Of a stretch of 64,000 nt of DNA, positions 35,323 through 47,091 are shown piece by piece (the stretch's first letter is position 1; every line of letters starts with the position of its first letter). Source of the stretch: Primulina eburnea (Eukaryota > Streptophyta > Magnoliopsida > Lamiales > Gesneriaceae); assembly GCF_022965805.1 (NCBI RefSeq), contig NC_133101.1, positions 15,471,054 to 15,535,053 on the forward strand, written 5' to 3'. The notes below the pieces were generated by a model that made no database searches, had not been told where the DNA came from, and saw nothing but the letters and a program-made list of their open reading frames with translations. A program made the position numbers and the translations under genes.

Positions 35323-35377
35323 TAAAGCTTGGACCCAAATAGATTTGGGTACCAGTTACTAAAATTTGTGTTTGCAG
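35307..35377 (+). other. Possible 71-nt intron at the E2 gag/pol junction
   Basis: The segment begins GTTCCC, holds the shared TAG stop, has a branch-point-like TTACTAA and ends TTTGTGTTTGCAG. Pol opens immediately after. Removal would join ...ATG-TGG to GAA-CAG in the pol frame. The same 71-nt arrangement occurs in E3 at 54396-54466. The donor is weak; the acceptor and branch site are good. This is inference. Confidence 0.4.
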
Positions 35378-38300
35378 GAACAGAAGAAGGAAGCAGAAAT
35401 CAGTAACTCTACATGGTATCTGGATAGTGGATGTTCCAGACACATGACTGGACAGAAAAACCTACTCTCTGAGATAGTGAGTTGTACTGGACCAAAGATA
35501 ACTTTTGGAGACAACTCAAAAGGTAGAACCATGGGTAAGGGTAAGATTATCCATGGTAACATCACTATAAATGACGTGTTACTAGTTGACAACCTCTGTT
35601 ACAATCTTATCAGCATTAGTCAACTGTGTGATAATGGTTATTCTGTAGCTTTCCAGAAGCATTCATGCATAATTAAAGATTCTGCTGAAACTGCTGTGTT
35701 AACTGGAAAGAGAGAAGGCAACACTTACAGAGTCTCCTGGAACTCAAATCATGTCAATACTCCTACATGCCTAGTTGCTTCTCTTAGCAATAAACATTGG
35801 CTATGGCACAAGAAATTGAATCATCTGAATTTCAAGTCAATCAATTATCTCAAAAAGCAGAATATGGTTGATGGATTACCTGATATTAATTTTGTTAAAA
35901 ATCATGTTTTGTTCTGCTTGTTAGCTTGGGAAACAGATAAGATCTAGCTTCAAGACCAAAGATAGCAAATCAACTTCAAGATGTCTGGAACTACTGCATA
36001 TGGATCTATTTGGCCCAATTCCCATCATGAGCTTAGGGGGAATGAAGTATACTCTTGTTGTCATTGATGATTTTTCTAGATTTACTTGGGTAATCTTTCT
36101 CGCAGGAAAAGATCAGACCAGTAGTCTCTTGATCAAGCTTCTGAAAAGGATTCAAAATGAAAAATCTACCACCATCATTAAAATCAGAAGTGATCGGGGC
36201 ACTGAATTCACTAACAAGTATCTTGAGCTATATTTGAATGAACAGGGAATTCATCATGAATATTCAGCTGCCAGAACTCCTCAACAAAACGGAGTAGCTG
36301 AGAGGAGAAATAGAACTCTAAAAGAAGCAGCTAGAACATTGCTAGCAGATGCAGACATCTCTCAGCGCTTCTGGGCTGAAGCTATCAATACTGCTTGTTA
36401 CACGCAAAACAGATCGATGGTCAACAAAAGACACAACCAGACTCCGTATGAAATATGGAAAGGGAAGAAGCCTAACATATCTTACTTTCATGTATTTGGT
36501 TGCAAATGTTTTGTATTAAATAATGGCAAAAATCATTTGACTGCATTTGATTCTAAATCAGATGCTGGGATATTCCTTGGTTACTCTGCTGTAAGCAGAG
36601 CGTTTAGAATATTCAACAATAGAACTCTTAATGTTGAAGAATCGATTCATGTTGTCTTCGATGAAGACAGCAGTGCTGAAATCTCTAACATATCTGATTT
36701 AAGTAACAGGTTAGACAGGATTCATCTGGAAATTGACAGCGAAGATGATGTAGAAGCTAATACCAAGGATCTTCAAAATCCAGAACCAGACATTCCATTA
36801 GTGGAACCAGAAGTACAGACTTTGGATCTACCAATACCAGCAGAAGATGTTCTAGAGCCTACTACTGATTTTGTGGAAAACAATCTTAATGTATCAAATC
36901 AGGAAGATGCTCAGTTAAATCCGTTTATCTGGAGAAAGTCCCATCCTCCATCATTGGTTATTGGTAATCCAGCAGCGCCTTTAAGAACCAGAAGGCAAAT
37001 GTTTAATGAATATATGCATGCTGCTTTTATATCTCAGGATGAACCAAAGAAAATTGAAGAAGCTCTTCTGGATCCTAGTTGGATTGAAGCCATGCAAGAA
37101 GAGCTGAATCAATTCAAGCGTAATGATGTTTGGTTTCTAGTACCTAGAACATCTCACCAAGCTGTCATTGGAACTCGGTGGGTATTTAGAAACAAACTTA
37201 ATGAAGAAGGCACAGTGGTCAGAAACAAAGCTAGATTGGTGGCTCAAGGCTTCAGACAAGAAGAAGGCATAGACTTTGATGAGACTTATGCACCAGTAGC
37301 AAGGCTCGAAGCAATCAGAATATTCTTAGCCTTTGCTGCTTTCAAAAATTTCAAAGTATATCAAATGGATGTGAAAAGTGCATTTCTCAATGGTCTTTTA
37401 CAAGAAGAAGTTTACGTGGAACAACCTCCAGGTTTTATCGATCATTTCTCTCCTCATCATGTATTTAAATTACACAAAGCACTATAAGGTCTAAAACAAG
37501 CACCTAGAGCTTGTTATGACACTCTATCACAGTTTCTTATTGATCATGATTTTACCATTGGAGCAGTAGATAAAACCTTGTTTACTTTAGTCAAGAATAA
37601 GCATACTCTTTTAGTACAGATCTATGTTGATGATATCATTTTTGGGTCAACTAACCCCAAATTATGTGCAAAGTTTGGAAAATTGATGCATGATAAATTT
37701 GAGATGAGTATGATGGGAGAATTAACATTCTTCCTAGGACTGCAAATCAAGCAATCAGAAACTGGAATCTTTATAAATCAAGCCAAATATACCAAGGAGC
37801 TTCTGAAAAAATTTGGAATGGAAGCATGTTCTGCTGCTTCTACTCCAATGAGCTCATCTATTAAGCTTGATAAAGATGAAAGTGGTATTCCAGTAGAGGT
37901 AACTCAGTATCGAGGTCTTATTGGTTCATTATTATATTTAACTGCCAGTAGACCAGATATCATGTTTGCTGTTTGCATTTGTGCTAGATTTCAATCTAAC
38001 CCCAAACAATCTCATTATATTGCTGCTAAACGTATTTTGAAATACTTAAAAGGAACTCAAAATGTTGGTTTATGGTATCCCAATGACTCATCGTTAAATC
38101 TTATTGGATATTCAGATGCTGACTATGCAGGTTGCAAACTAGATCGAAAAAGCACAAGTGGTTTTTGTCAATTTCTTGGTGATAGGCTGATATCCTGGTT
38201 TAGCAAGAAACAGACTTCCATAGCCACATTTACTCCAGAAGCAGAATATCTGGCTGCTGGAAGCTGCTGCTCTCAGATACTGTGGATTCAACAACAGTTG

Positions 38301-38567
38301 AGAGATTATGGGATTCAAGCCTCAGAATCACCTATATTCTGTGACAATACCAGTGCAATTGCAATCACTCAAAATCCAGTACTTCATTCCAGAACGAAGC
38401 ACATAGACATCAGACATCATTTTATCAGAGATCACGTGCAGAAGAAGAACATTCGTCTGGAATATGTCTCTACTGATCAACAAACAGCAGATATCTTCAC
38501 GAAACCCTTACCAGAGAATAAGTTTTCTTACTTTCGTAACTCTCTTGGTTTAATAGATTTAACTTAA
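35378..38567 (+). pseudogene. E2 pol (protease-integrase-RT-RNase H), lightly broken
   Basis: Pol opens after the acceptor-like TTTGCAG at 35377. Protease WYLDSGCSRHMTG lies near 35414, and a gag-pre-integrase domain follows. An extra T near 35907 shifts the frame, ending it at 35947. The integrase core resumes ([42 protein letters not shown]) with all three catalytic acidic residues present. The RT runs through [18 protein letters not shown]-to-TAA change at 37485-37487 stops it just before the LKQAPRA block. The frame continues with the catalytic YVDDIIFGS, then RNase H ([14 protein letters not shown]) to the stop at 38565-38567. E3 has neither lesion, so both are private to this copy. Confidence 0.88.
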
Positions 38568-38891
38568 TTACTTTCTGATTATCTTGGTTAACTTTTATTA
38601 TTCGCTTATTCATCGTACTGAACTTGAAAAAAAGCAGTAGAGTATAGTCAAGTGCTGAAAATGAAATTTTATTAGAAACCATTCCAGTACATTACATCAT
38701 GCAAAAGTAAAAACAGTAGATCTTAAATGCTATTTATCCAGTAGCGTTATCTTTAGCTTTTGACTTCAGAAGTTCTCTGTAATTTGCTTAATAAGCACTT
38801 CAACACGAACAAGACTTTCTAAGCAAAGAAAGGCCTAGAAAGAATCTAACAAGCTTGGGACTTGTTAGAACTAATCTATTTTTTAGATGCC

Positions 38892-38947
38892 TTACAGGGC
38901 ATCAGAGGGGATTTCATCATCATCAATCCACCAGCACTCTCTAATTG
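38892..38947 (-). pseudogene. E2 antisense ORF, C-terminal part (split by the gypsy element)
   Basis: The minus strand reads WWIDDDEIPSDAL and a stop (TTA on plus at 38892-38894). This matches the end of the antisense ORF in E3 (58006-58263). The N-terminal part lies across the insertion at 43616-43822. Function unknown. Confidence 0.6.
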
Positions 38948-40397
38948 TGTAGTGACCCGTTCCAGAATCACCTACTAATCAAAAACTAAGCATGCAATTA
39001 ACCTAATTAATTATAATCAGAGATAACAGCGGAAATATGGCCAACAACAATAGTTATACAACCCAATCGAAATCGAAGTCTAGACTAACTCAAAATGAAA
39101 TATCCAGTACAACCATATCGAATCAAATGGAAAACACTGAAAACTAAACCAACCAGCTACTCAACGTCCTCCTCCTGCTCCTCCTGAGCCATCCAACCTG
39201 AGGCCTGCCCCGTGGGAATGGGGTGTCCAAGAATAAACAAAACCGAGGACGTGAGCGATAAGAACGCCCAGTACAAAAGTATGAGTATACAAACCTATAT
39301 GAAATGCACATGCTATGATATGATACCAGGGTAGTCAAGAAACAGGAATCACAAAGGATCTCAAAATGCTCAGTCTAGAGGCGCCAAGTGGATAGTGCCG
39401 CGCGGTCCAACCTCTGGGTCACTGCATCCACTACAAGACAGACGTGGACCTAAAATGTCCCGGACCACCGAAGCCCTCCCGACCCGTCGGCCACTGTGTA
39501 CTCTCGGTGTCCATGCGTCCACAAGACAGGGCTGAGCGGCCCCAAGATATAGCTTATCTCGAAAGAGATACAGCTCAACAGTAAAGGCTATCTCGAAGGA
39601 GATACGGCTCAACATGATATGCAATATGCATCATAACTCGTGACATAATAGCATGCATCATATGACATATAACAATGCAGCAAATACTCATGCAACACAT
39701 ATATGAATGTATACTCAACCAGGATATCTCGGATAGTACTTTCGTACCTCTATCACAGCAAGCCTAGCCTTACGCAACACCGCTAATCAGGTCTAGAACA
39801 AGCCTACGCATCAAAAGCATACTCAATCAATACTACCATGCTCGACTAGCAAAACCAGTACTCCCTAGTACTACCAAAGGTTTAGGGTTTACCTTCGTCC
39901 GTCGACAGCCCTTTGATGTCGATTGCCTTGAAACTCAGGCGCCGCTACGCTACTACTCCTGGCAGCTCTTGGCTATCGCTCGACCAACAACTAACCCTAG
40001 AAACCTTCCAAATCCTCTCAACTATGAGGCAAAATCATGAATTGGCAAGTCACAAATGAGAAATCCGAGCACTATTTATAGGCCATGTTCGGATCCTCCG
40101 AACAACACTTCAGAACGTCCGAACGCTACGTGTCCATTGGCTCTTGACAGCTCATGATCGGATCCTCCGATCATACACTTCGGACCGTCCGAACATGCAT
40201 GGAAAAAATGACGTGTCGATCAACACTTGACACCTATGATCGGATTCACCGAACTACACTTCGGATCGTCCGAACTCTTCGGTGCTTCCGAACCCTCTTC
40301 GGTCCGTCCGATCATGACCATAGCCAAAATTACACCTTAAACCTTCTTAATCACCATTACTCCGTTAATTACCCAATTTGGAATTCGGGCTACTACA
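38948..40397 (-). repeat. Gypsy 3' LTR (left copy)
   Basis: 1450 bp. On the minus strand the TATA box TATAAATA is the rc of 40073-40080, about 320 bp into the LTR. The U3 upstream of it carries eight imperfect palindromes of the TTCGGAYCSTCCGAA type (about 40088-40312). A small duplication (rc of TATCTCGAAaGAGATACaGCTC) lies at 39554-39613. Confidence 0.9.
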
Positions 40398-40547
40398 TTC
40401 TCCCCCCCTTAAAAGATTTCGTCCTCGAAATCAGGCTTAGAGAATGAACAAAACGAAATAACAACATCATTAATATATCTCAATTGTTGTTGAATACAAC
40501 TGATACTATGATTACAACTGAAAACACAAACTTATACAAAGCACAAC

Positions 40548-42150
40548 TCAAAAGAGCTCTGGATGCTCCGAACGCATACGACTCTCTAACTCCCAAGTGG
40601 CTTCTTCAGTGCCTCGACGCTGCCACTGCACTAAGACAAGAGGAATGATCTTATTCCGCAACACCTTATCTTTGCGATCTAGAATCTGAACTGGTCGCTC
40701 CACGTAAGACAAATCCGTATCAAGTTGAACTTCAGATGGATGTAAGATGTGCGACTCATCTGCTACATAACGTCTCAACAAGGATACGTGGAACACATCA
40801 TGAATACTTGATAGGTACGGCGGCAACGCAAGTCTGTAAGCTAAATCTCCCACACATTCCAGTATCTCGAATGGACCAATAAATCTCGGAGACAGCTTAC
40901 CCTTGAGACCAAATCTCAAAATCCTGCGAAAAGGCGAAACTCGGAGAAACACCTTCTCACCTGGCTGAAAATGAAGAGGTCGACGCTTTGTGTTCGCATA
41001 ACTAGCCTGTCGATCCTGAGCAGTCTTAATCCGCTTCTTGATTACTGCAACCTTATCTATAGCCTGCTGGACTAACTCCGGTCCCTCTACCTGTCGTTCC
41101 CCGACTTCATCCCAGAATAATGGAGTACGACAACGTCGCCCGTACAACGCCTCAAATGGTGCCATACCAATACTACGATGATAGCTGTTGTTGTACGCGA
41201 ACTCAATCAAAGGCAAATGATCCTGCCAAGCGGGTCCGAAATCCATAACACAGGCTCGCAACATATCCTCAAGCGTACGGATAGTCCTCTCTGATTGACC
41301 GTCAGTCTCCGGATGATAAGCAGTACTCAGACTCAGTGTAGTACCCAAAGCTGACTGGAAACTACCCCAAAACCGTGAGGTAAAACGAGGATCTCTGTCA
41401 CTAACAATACTGACAGGCACTCCATGCAACCGTACAATCTCCTGAATGTACAATCGAGCCATACGATCGAAAGTGAAATCACGATTATACGGCAGAAAAT
41501 GAGCAGACTTGGTGAGTCGATCCACCACTACCCAGATAGCATCGCTGTTCCTCGAAGATAATGGCAAGTGAGTAATGAAATCCATCGTAATATGCTCCCA
41601 CTTCCATTCTGGAATAGGTAAGTTCAACAACAATCCTCCCGGTCGACGGTGCTCTGTCTTAACCTGCTGGCAAACTAGACACTTGGAGACAAACTGATAC
41701 ACGCTGCGCTTCATCCCTTTCCACCAAAACCGCATCCTCAAGTCTCTATACATCTTGTTGCTTCCTGGATGAACACTTAACTTGCTTCGATGCGCCTGAG
41801 ACAATATCTCGTCCCTCAAAGTGTCATCCTCTGGTACTACAACCCGATTAGATAAGCACAGAAGACCATTGGACTGATAATGAAAATTGCTATTACCACC
41901 AACTAACCGAGCTAATCTCTGAGTCTTGAGATCAGACATCTGAGCTTCTCGAATCCGAGTGAACAAATTGGGCTCAGATAAAATGGTAGCAACACGAATG
42001 CTCTCCATACCTTTCCGATGCTTGAAGTTAAACCCCAACGAGCAACTATCCTGGATGGCACTAGTCATAGCACAAGTCTGAAGTGCAGAGGCTCTCACCT
42101 TGCGACTAAGCGCATCAGCTGTGAGATTCGCAGAACCTGGATGGTACTTG
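40548..42150 (-). CDS. Gypsy integrase with C-terminal chromodomain-like region
   Basis: The minus-strand frame is open from the primer site and starts KYHPGSANLTADALSRK, the end of RNase H and linker. The first usable start is a GTG at 42098. The HHCC zinc-binding region is visible (H-x-S-K-L-S-V-H-PG, then CLVCQQVK). It is followed by the catalytic core with D in TMDFITHLP, D in SDRDPRFTS and E in TDGQSERT. The region after HVSLLRRY ends VLVQWQRRGTEEATWE, the chromodomain-like tail of Tekay/Del chromoviruses, which helps target integration to chromatin. All catalytic residues are present and there is no internal stop over 516 codons. Without gag and RT the element could move only with proteins supplied by relatives. 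Confidence 0.88.
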
Positions 42151-42161
42151 CTCTGATACCA
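42151..42161 (-). other. Gypsy primer-binding site
   Basis: On the minus strand TGGTATCAGAG, four bases inside the 5' LTR, complementary to initiator Met-tRNA. It runs without spacer into the KYHPG codons of pol, marking the deletion junction. Confidence 0.85.
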
Positions 42162-42165
42162 TAAA

Positions 42166-43615
42166 TGTAGTGACCCGTTCCAGAATCACCTACTAATCAA
42201 AAACTAAGCATGCAATTAACCTAATTAATTATAATCAGAGATAACAGCGGAAATATGGCCAACAACAATAGTTATACAACCCAATCGAAATCGAAGTCTA
42301 GACTAACTCAAAATGAAATATCCAGTACAACCATATCGAATCAAATGGAAAACACTGAAAACTAAACCAACCAGCTACTCAACGTCCTCCTCCTGCTCCT
42401 CCTGAGCCATCCAACCTGAGGCCTGCCCCGTGGGAATGGGGTGTCCAAGAATAAACAAAACCGAGGACGTGAGCGATAAGAACGCCCAGTACAAAAGTAT
42501 GAGTATACAAACCTATATGAAATGCACATGCTATGATATGATACCAGGGTAGTCAAGAAACAGGAATCACAAAGGATCTCAAAATGCTCAGTCTAGAGGC
42601 GCCAAGTGGATAGTGCCGCGCGGTCCAACCTCTGGGTCACTGCATCCACTACAAGACAGACGTGGACCTAAAATGTCCCGGACCACCGAAGCCCTCCCGA
42701 CCCGTCGGCCACTGTGTACTCTCGGTGTCCATGCGTCCACAAGACAGGGCTGAGCGGCCCCAAGATATAGCTTATCTCGAAAGAGATACAGCTCAACAGT
42801 AAAGGCTATCTCGAAGGAGATACGGCTCAACATGATATGCAATATGCATCATAACTCGTGACATAATAGCATGCATCATATGACATATAACAATGCAGCA
42901 AATACTCATGCAACACATATATGAATGTATACTCAACCAGGATATCTCGGATAGTACTTTCGTACCTCTATCACAGCAAGCCTAGCCTTACGCAACACCG
43001 CTAATCAGGTCTAGAACAAGCCTACGCATCAAAAGCATACTCAATCAATACTACCATGCTCGACTAGCAAAACCAGTACTCCCTAGTACTACCAAAGGTT
43101 TAGGGTTTACCTTCGTCCGTCGACAGCCCTTTGATGTCGATTGCCTTGAAACTCAGGCGCCGCTACGCTACTACTCCTGGCAGCTCTTGGCTATCGCTCG
43201 ACCAACAACTAACCCTAGAAACCTTCCAAATCCTCTCAACTATGAGGCAAAATCATGAATTGGCAAGTCACAAATGAGAAATCCGAGCACTATTTATAGG
43301 CCATGTTCGGATCCTCCGAACAACACTTCGGAACGTCCGAACGCTACGTGTCCATTGGCTCTTGACAGCTCATGATCGGATCCTCCGATCATACACTTCG
43401 GACCGTCCGAACATGCATGGAAAAAATGACGTGTCGATCAACACTTGACACCTATGATCGGATTCACCGAACTACACTTCGGATCGTCCGAACTCTTCGG
43501 TGCTTCCGAACCCTCTTCGGTCCGTCCGATCATGACCATAGCCAAAATTACACCTTAAACCTTCTTAATCACCATTACTCCGTTAATTACCCAATTTGGA
43601 ATTCGGGCTACTACA
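42166..43615 (-). repeat. Gypsy 5' LTR (right copy)
   Basis: 1450 bp, nearly identical to 38948-40397, with the same U3 palindromes (about 43306-43530) and TATA box. Confidence 0.9.
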
Positions 43616-43822
43616 AATTGCATCAGCATGCTTCTGGAAGAAATGGATGCAACATATCCATACTAATGAAAGCATCAAATCCGTCTGGTGGTGGATACTG
43701 GAAATCCAGGAGTGTATTTCAAGGATCATTACGTGAAGAATGACATCTTCAAACTCCTCTCTGAACAGCTTTGCTTCGACTCCTGAATCAAACCCTAACT
43801 CTTTCTTTACTTGAGTTTTCAT
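43616..43822 (-). pseudogene. E2 antisense ORF, N-terminal part
   Basis: The minus strand starts at 43822 with MKTQVKKELGFDSGVEAKLF and continues to FFQKHADAI, where the gypsy insertion interrupts it. The rest is at 38892-38947. It resembles E3 58006-58263 residue by residue (MTTQVKGELELDSGDEAKLF). A TATTTATA on the plus strand near 43861-43868 gives TATAAATA upstream on the minus strand. Function unknown. Confidence 0.6.
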
Positions 43823-44424
43823 TTTACATTCATTTGTTTAGCTTCGTTCCAGATGTGCAGGTATTTATAGAGGGAACAAAGACTCTTGTGAATCGCAAGA
43901 TTGCGACTGTTCAGTTTCAACGGCTCAGATTGAAAGATGGCCAAGCGTCACTTATCGTAATTATGACCACTTATTAATTGCAGTTACCGAGGGGGAACAG
44001 TCTTTCAGTCAGATTGAGAGTTTGACGTCTTTTCAGAAAACAGATAGGATGTTTGTCTTTTCGATAAAACTTCGAGTCTGCTTTTTTTTTTTTGAAGTGC
44101 TGAAATATTCTCAGCACCCTGAAACTTCCAGCAGACGTTATCATAAAATGACAAATCCCCTTCTGATTTTCAGTAACCAACTGGACAGCACGCTCATTTT
44201 CAAAATTTTCAAATTATTTGAATATCTGACAGTTTCTGCAAAATTTTCGAACACTCAACCAAGAACATACTGACACGTGTCTTTATGTTTATGTGACGGC
44301 TGTATATATTCTTTTAGATTTAACCTTTTTACCTTTACTATTTCATATCTATCGCTATTCAGCTACTGCTTTCTCTACTTTCACTAACTACTGCAAATTT
44401 GTCTGATCTCATCTGCATACAGGA

Positions 44425-47091
44425 ATGGCTAACGCTTACACTCTTAACGCGTATCAAGTTAATTTTGCTTCGGTTCACAACATCAAGGATGAGAATCTCT
44501 TGAAAATGTTTCAGGATCTTGAGCAATCGGGACTCCGCAAATTCCTGGAAGCACCAGCAGTCATCTACAAAAATGATTTACTGGAATTTTATGCTAAAGC
44601 CACAGTGCATGAAGGCAGGATTGTTTATACTCAAGGAGATGCTTCTATCTCCATTGATGCCGCTCATCTAGGAGCAGTCTTCCTCCTTCCACTTGCAGGT
44701 GTTTCTGAACTCTCTGACATTTCTAAGCTGGATATGTCTATTGCGCTTAGTTCTTTCTCAGCCTCTGGAGAAGAACTGTCTCCTTCCTGTCACAAGAAAT
44801 TGCTAAAAATCGAGTATCAGATTCTGGCCGATATTGTGGCCAAAGCTATTTTGATCAAGGCTGGAACATTCGATAAGTTGACTAAGGAAAAAGTTCAAGT
44901 TATGACTGCCATCACCAAGGGGATTAAGGTGGATTGGAGTCATTTTATTTTCAGAATCATGAAGGACATGGTTGTCAGGCGAAGTTCTGGTTTCGCGGTT
45001 CAAATTAGCGTTTTGCTCAAGGATGCTGGCTTTGCATCCACCAGTGATCTAGATGCGACTCCCATCACCATGATTGATGCAGCGAATGTGTTGGCTTTAA
45101 GGCCTAAGCCAACAGTGGCAGAATTTGTGGCGATGAAGAAGGAAATTGGGGACACTGCTTCTGAGGCTCCAAAACCTCAGAAGAAAATATCAAAGAAACG
45201 ATTGATCATTTCGTTGGATTCAGATGACACAGCACCAGAAGAGTCTGCTGCTGGTGTTCAAACAGCAGTGCCAACCCCAGCTAAGAAGAAATCTCGCACA
45301 ATTCTTAAGATTAAGAAGACAGCAGCACTGTCTGAGATTGAGAAAGTACCTATTCGACAGGTCTTTCCAGAAGCGGTCCCTTCTGCTAGGACCACTGCTT
45401 CTTCAACTGCACTTGCTACTACGTCCGTTTCAGCACCTCCTTCTGCTCCAGTTTTTAAGCCAACATCTGGAATTGTTTTTCGGGAATCAGCAAGCGGGTC
45501 TTCTGCTTTCCGACCAATCGTGCCTGTGTCATCTTCTGACAAAGGCAAGGGAAAAATGGTGGAAGAACCACCTGTTATTAGTCACAAAACCACTGTGGCT
45601 ACTGGCGTTGATCTTCATCTCGCAGAGATTGAGACCTCTGCTCATGATGACATGAATTTTTGTGATGAATGACATCATGTGAGACTATTCCATTCCTTGA
45701 GTTACTTCAAGACAAAAGGAAATTTTGCCAAAATGATGAATGCGGAAAGGAAGGTTTTTCAGCTGGCCAAAACAGAAAATATCATCGAGGCCTTGCGAAG
45801 AAGGGATTTTGTCTTCGCTCAGCTGAAATGTCAGAAGTTAGAATCAGTTCTGCAAATTCTTCAATCCAATTTTGATCCTGCTATTCCTACCGCTGTTCAG
45901 GATCAAAATGTTATTATGATTCTCTCTGACAAATTGAAGCAGATGAATGAGCAACTTCTTGCTCAAGAACAAGGCTTTGGAGAGCCCACTGTTTATCATG
46001 TCGGTATTTTTCCAGTATTTCAACAGTCAGTTGAGGAAAGGACTACAGCCTCACCAAAGGCTTCTGCTCTCAGTACTCCTGCATCTCCGACTCGACACAT
46101 CCCGACATCATCACTGCTGTCCGTGCATGAATTGGCTTCGGTTGAAGAAGTCATTGAATCTAATATACCTTCAGTCTCAACCACTCAAGAAGCAGCACCG
46201 GCTACTTCGTTGCCACCTTCTGACTTTCCTACTCCAGGGCAACAATTGGTAGATTCAGATGCTCCCTCTTTGCTACCGAATTTAGAGGTATTCTCTGCTG
46301 CTCATCAAGTCGAGATGACAGCTCTTCTGAATCAGCAGCTTGCTCCTTCTACTGAAGGTCTCTCAGTCTCACAGGATGTTTCTGTACCACCGGAAGAAGT
46401 GTTGGCCTCTGTCTTGGCCGTTTCTACTGCAGAATTTACTCCTCTGGTTGTTGTTGCTCCTCTTTTTTCTGCAACTCCAGCAGAAAGCACAGCAGACCCT
46501 GATCCTACTACTGCTTTGTTGGATGCTGCTCCCATTTCTACTGCGTTGAATGTCTCTGAAATCAAACAACGCATGGTTGTACGCACTCCCTCCCCGGAAT
46601 TCGATGCATTCAATCTCGAACATCAAATTCTATGTCTGCAAAACGATCTCAACAACATCTCTGAGTTAGTGAAGCGTATGTCTTGTGAAAACCTTGCGGA
46701 ATTTACTGGTGCTAAATCCTTCCGAGAAACAATGGGTAAACACCTCTATCTCACTAAGGAGACCACAGACAAGATGTATGCTGAAACTTCCATTTTCAGA
46801 CAAGCTATATCGAGATCTTACGCCACCCTCATCAGTGATCAAAATAATATTCTTACTCGACTCACTGAGCATGATGATCACTTTCGATCTCTATCTACTT
46901 CTGTGGAACTTTTGGATGCCAAGATTGATTCTCAAAATCAATCTATCGCTACACTGGATAATCGCATTTCTTCTCAGGCCCCGTATCTGGAAATGCTAAC
47001 CGATGGCATTCACATTATCTCAGGCCGATTGAATGACCTCTTTGCTCATGTGGTTGCCGCTGATGCCAAAAAGGGGGAAGATAGGGCATAG
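44425..47091 (+). pseudogene. E2 extra ORF (env position), one stop codon
   Basis: This is a single frame from ATG 44425 to 47091, interrupted only by a TGA at 45670-45672 where E3 has TGG. Intact, it would encode about 888 residues. It lies between pol and the 3' LTR, where Sirevirus-type Copia elements carry an 'env-like' gene. I see no signal peptide or membrane segment. The N-terminal 230 residues look folded (KFLEAPAVIYKNDLLEFYAK, ITKGIKVDWSHFIFRIMKDM). A Ser/Thr/Pro/Ala-rich low-complexity middle follows, then a C-terminal coiled coil (ELLDAKIDSQNQSIATLDNR). The ATG stands three bases after CTGCATACAG, a splice-acceptor-like site with CTAAC about 35 nt upstream. It resembles predicted proteins I associate with Gesneriaceae. 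Function unknown. Confidence 0.75.

Larger units (their letters stand above)
38948..43615 (-). mobile_element. Ty3/gypsy chromovirus deletion derivative, nested in E2
   Basis: Two 1450-bp LTRs (38948-40397 and 42166-43615) look almost identical; I saw one difference, near 40112/43330. Target duplication AATTG at 38943-38947 and 43616-43620. On the minus strand the LTR runs TGTAGTAGCCC...GGGTCACTACA. The primer site (rc of CTCTGATACCA) lies at 42151-42161, and a polypurine tract (rc of TTCTCCCCCCCTTAAA) at 40398-40413. The internal part is only 1768 bp and keeps the integrase end of pol. Gag, protease, RT and nearly all RNase H are gone. Confidence 0.93.

Noticed and set aside
39144..39624. 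Minus-strand open frames in the gypsy LTRs (also 42362-42842)
   Set aside because: They lie wholly inside LTR sequence, are identical in both copies and show no domain.
45224..45655. Leucine-rich open frames overlapping the extra ORF (also 46340-46549, 60381-60629)
   Set aside because: Shadow frames of the Ser/Thr/Pro-rich region; CTT/TTG-rich text in an alternative frame reads as Leu-rich.
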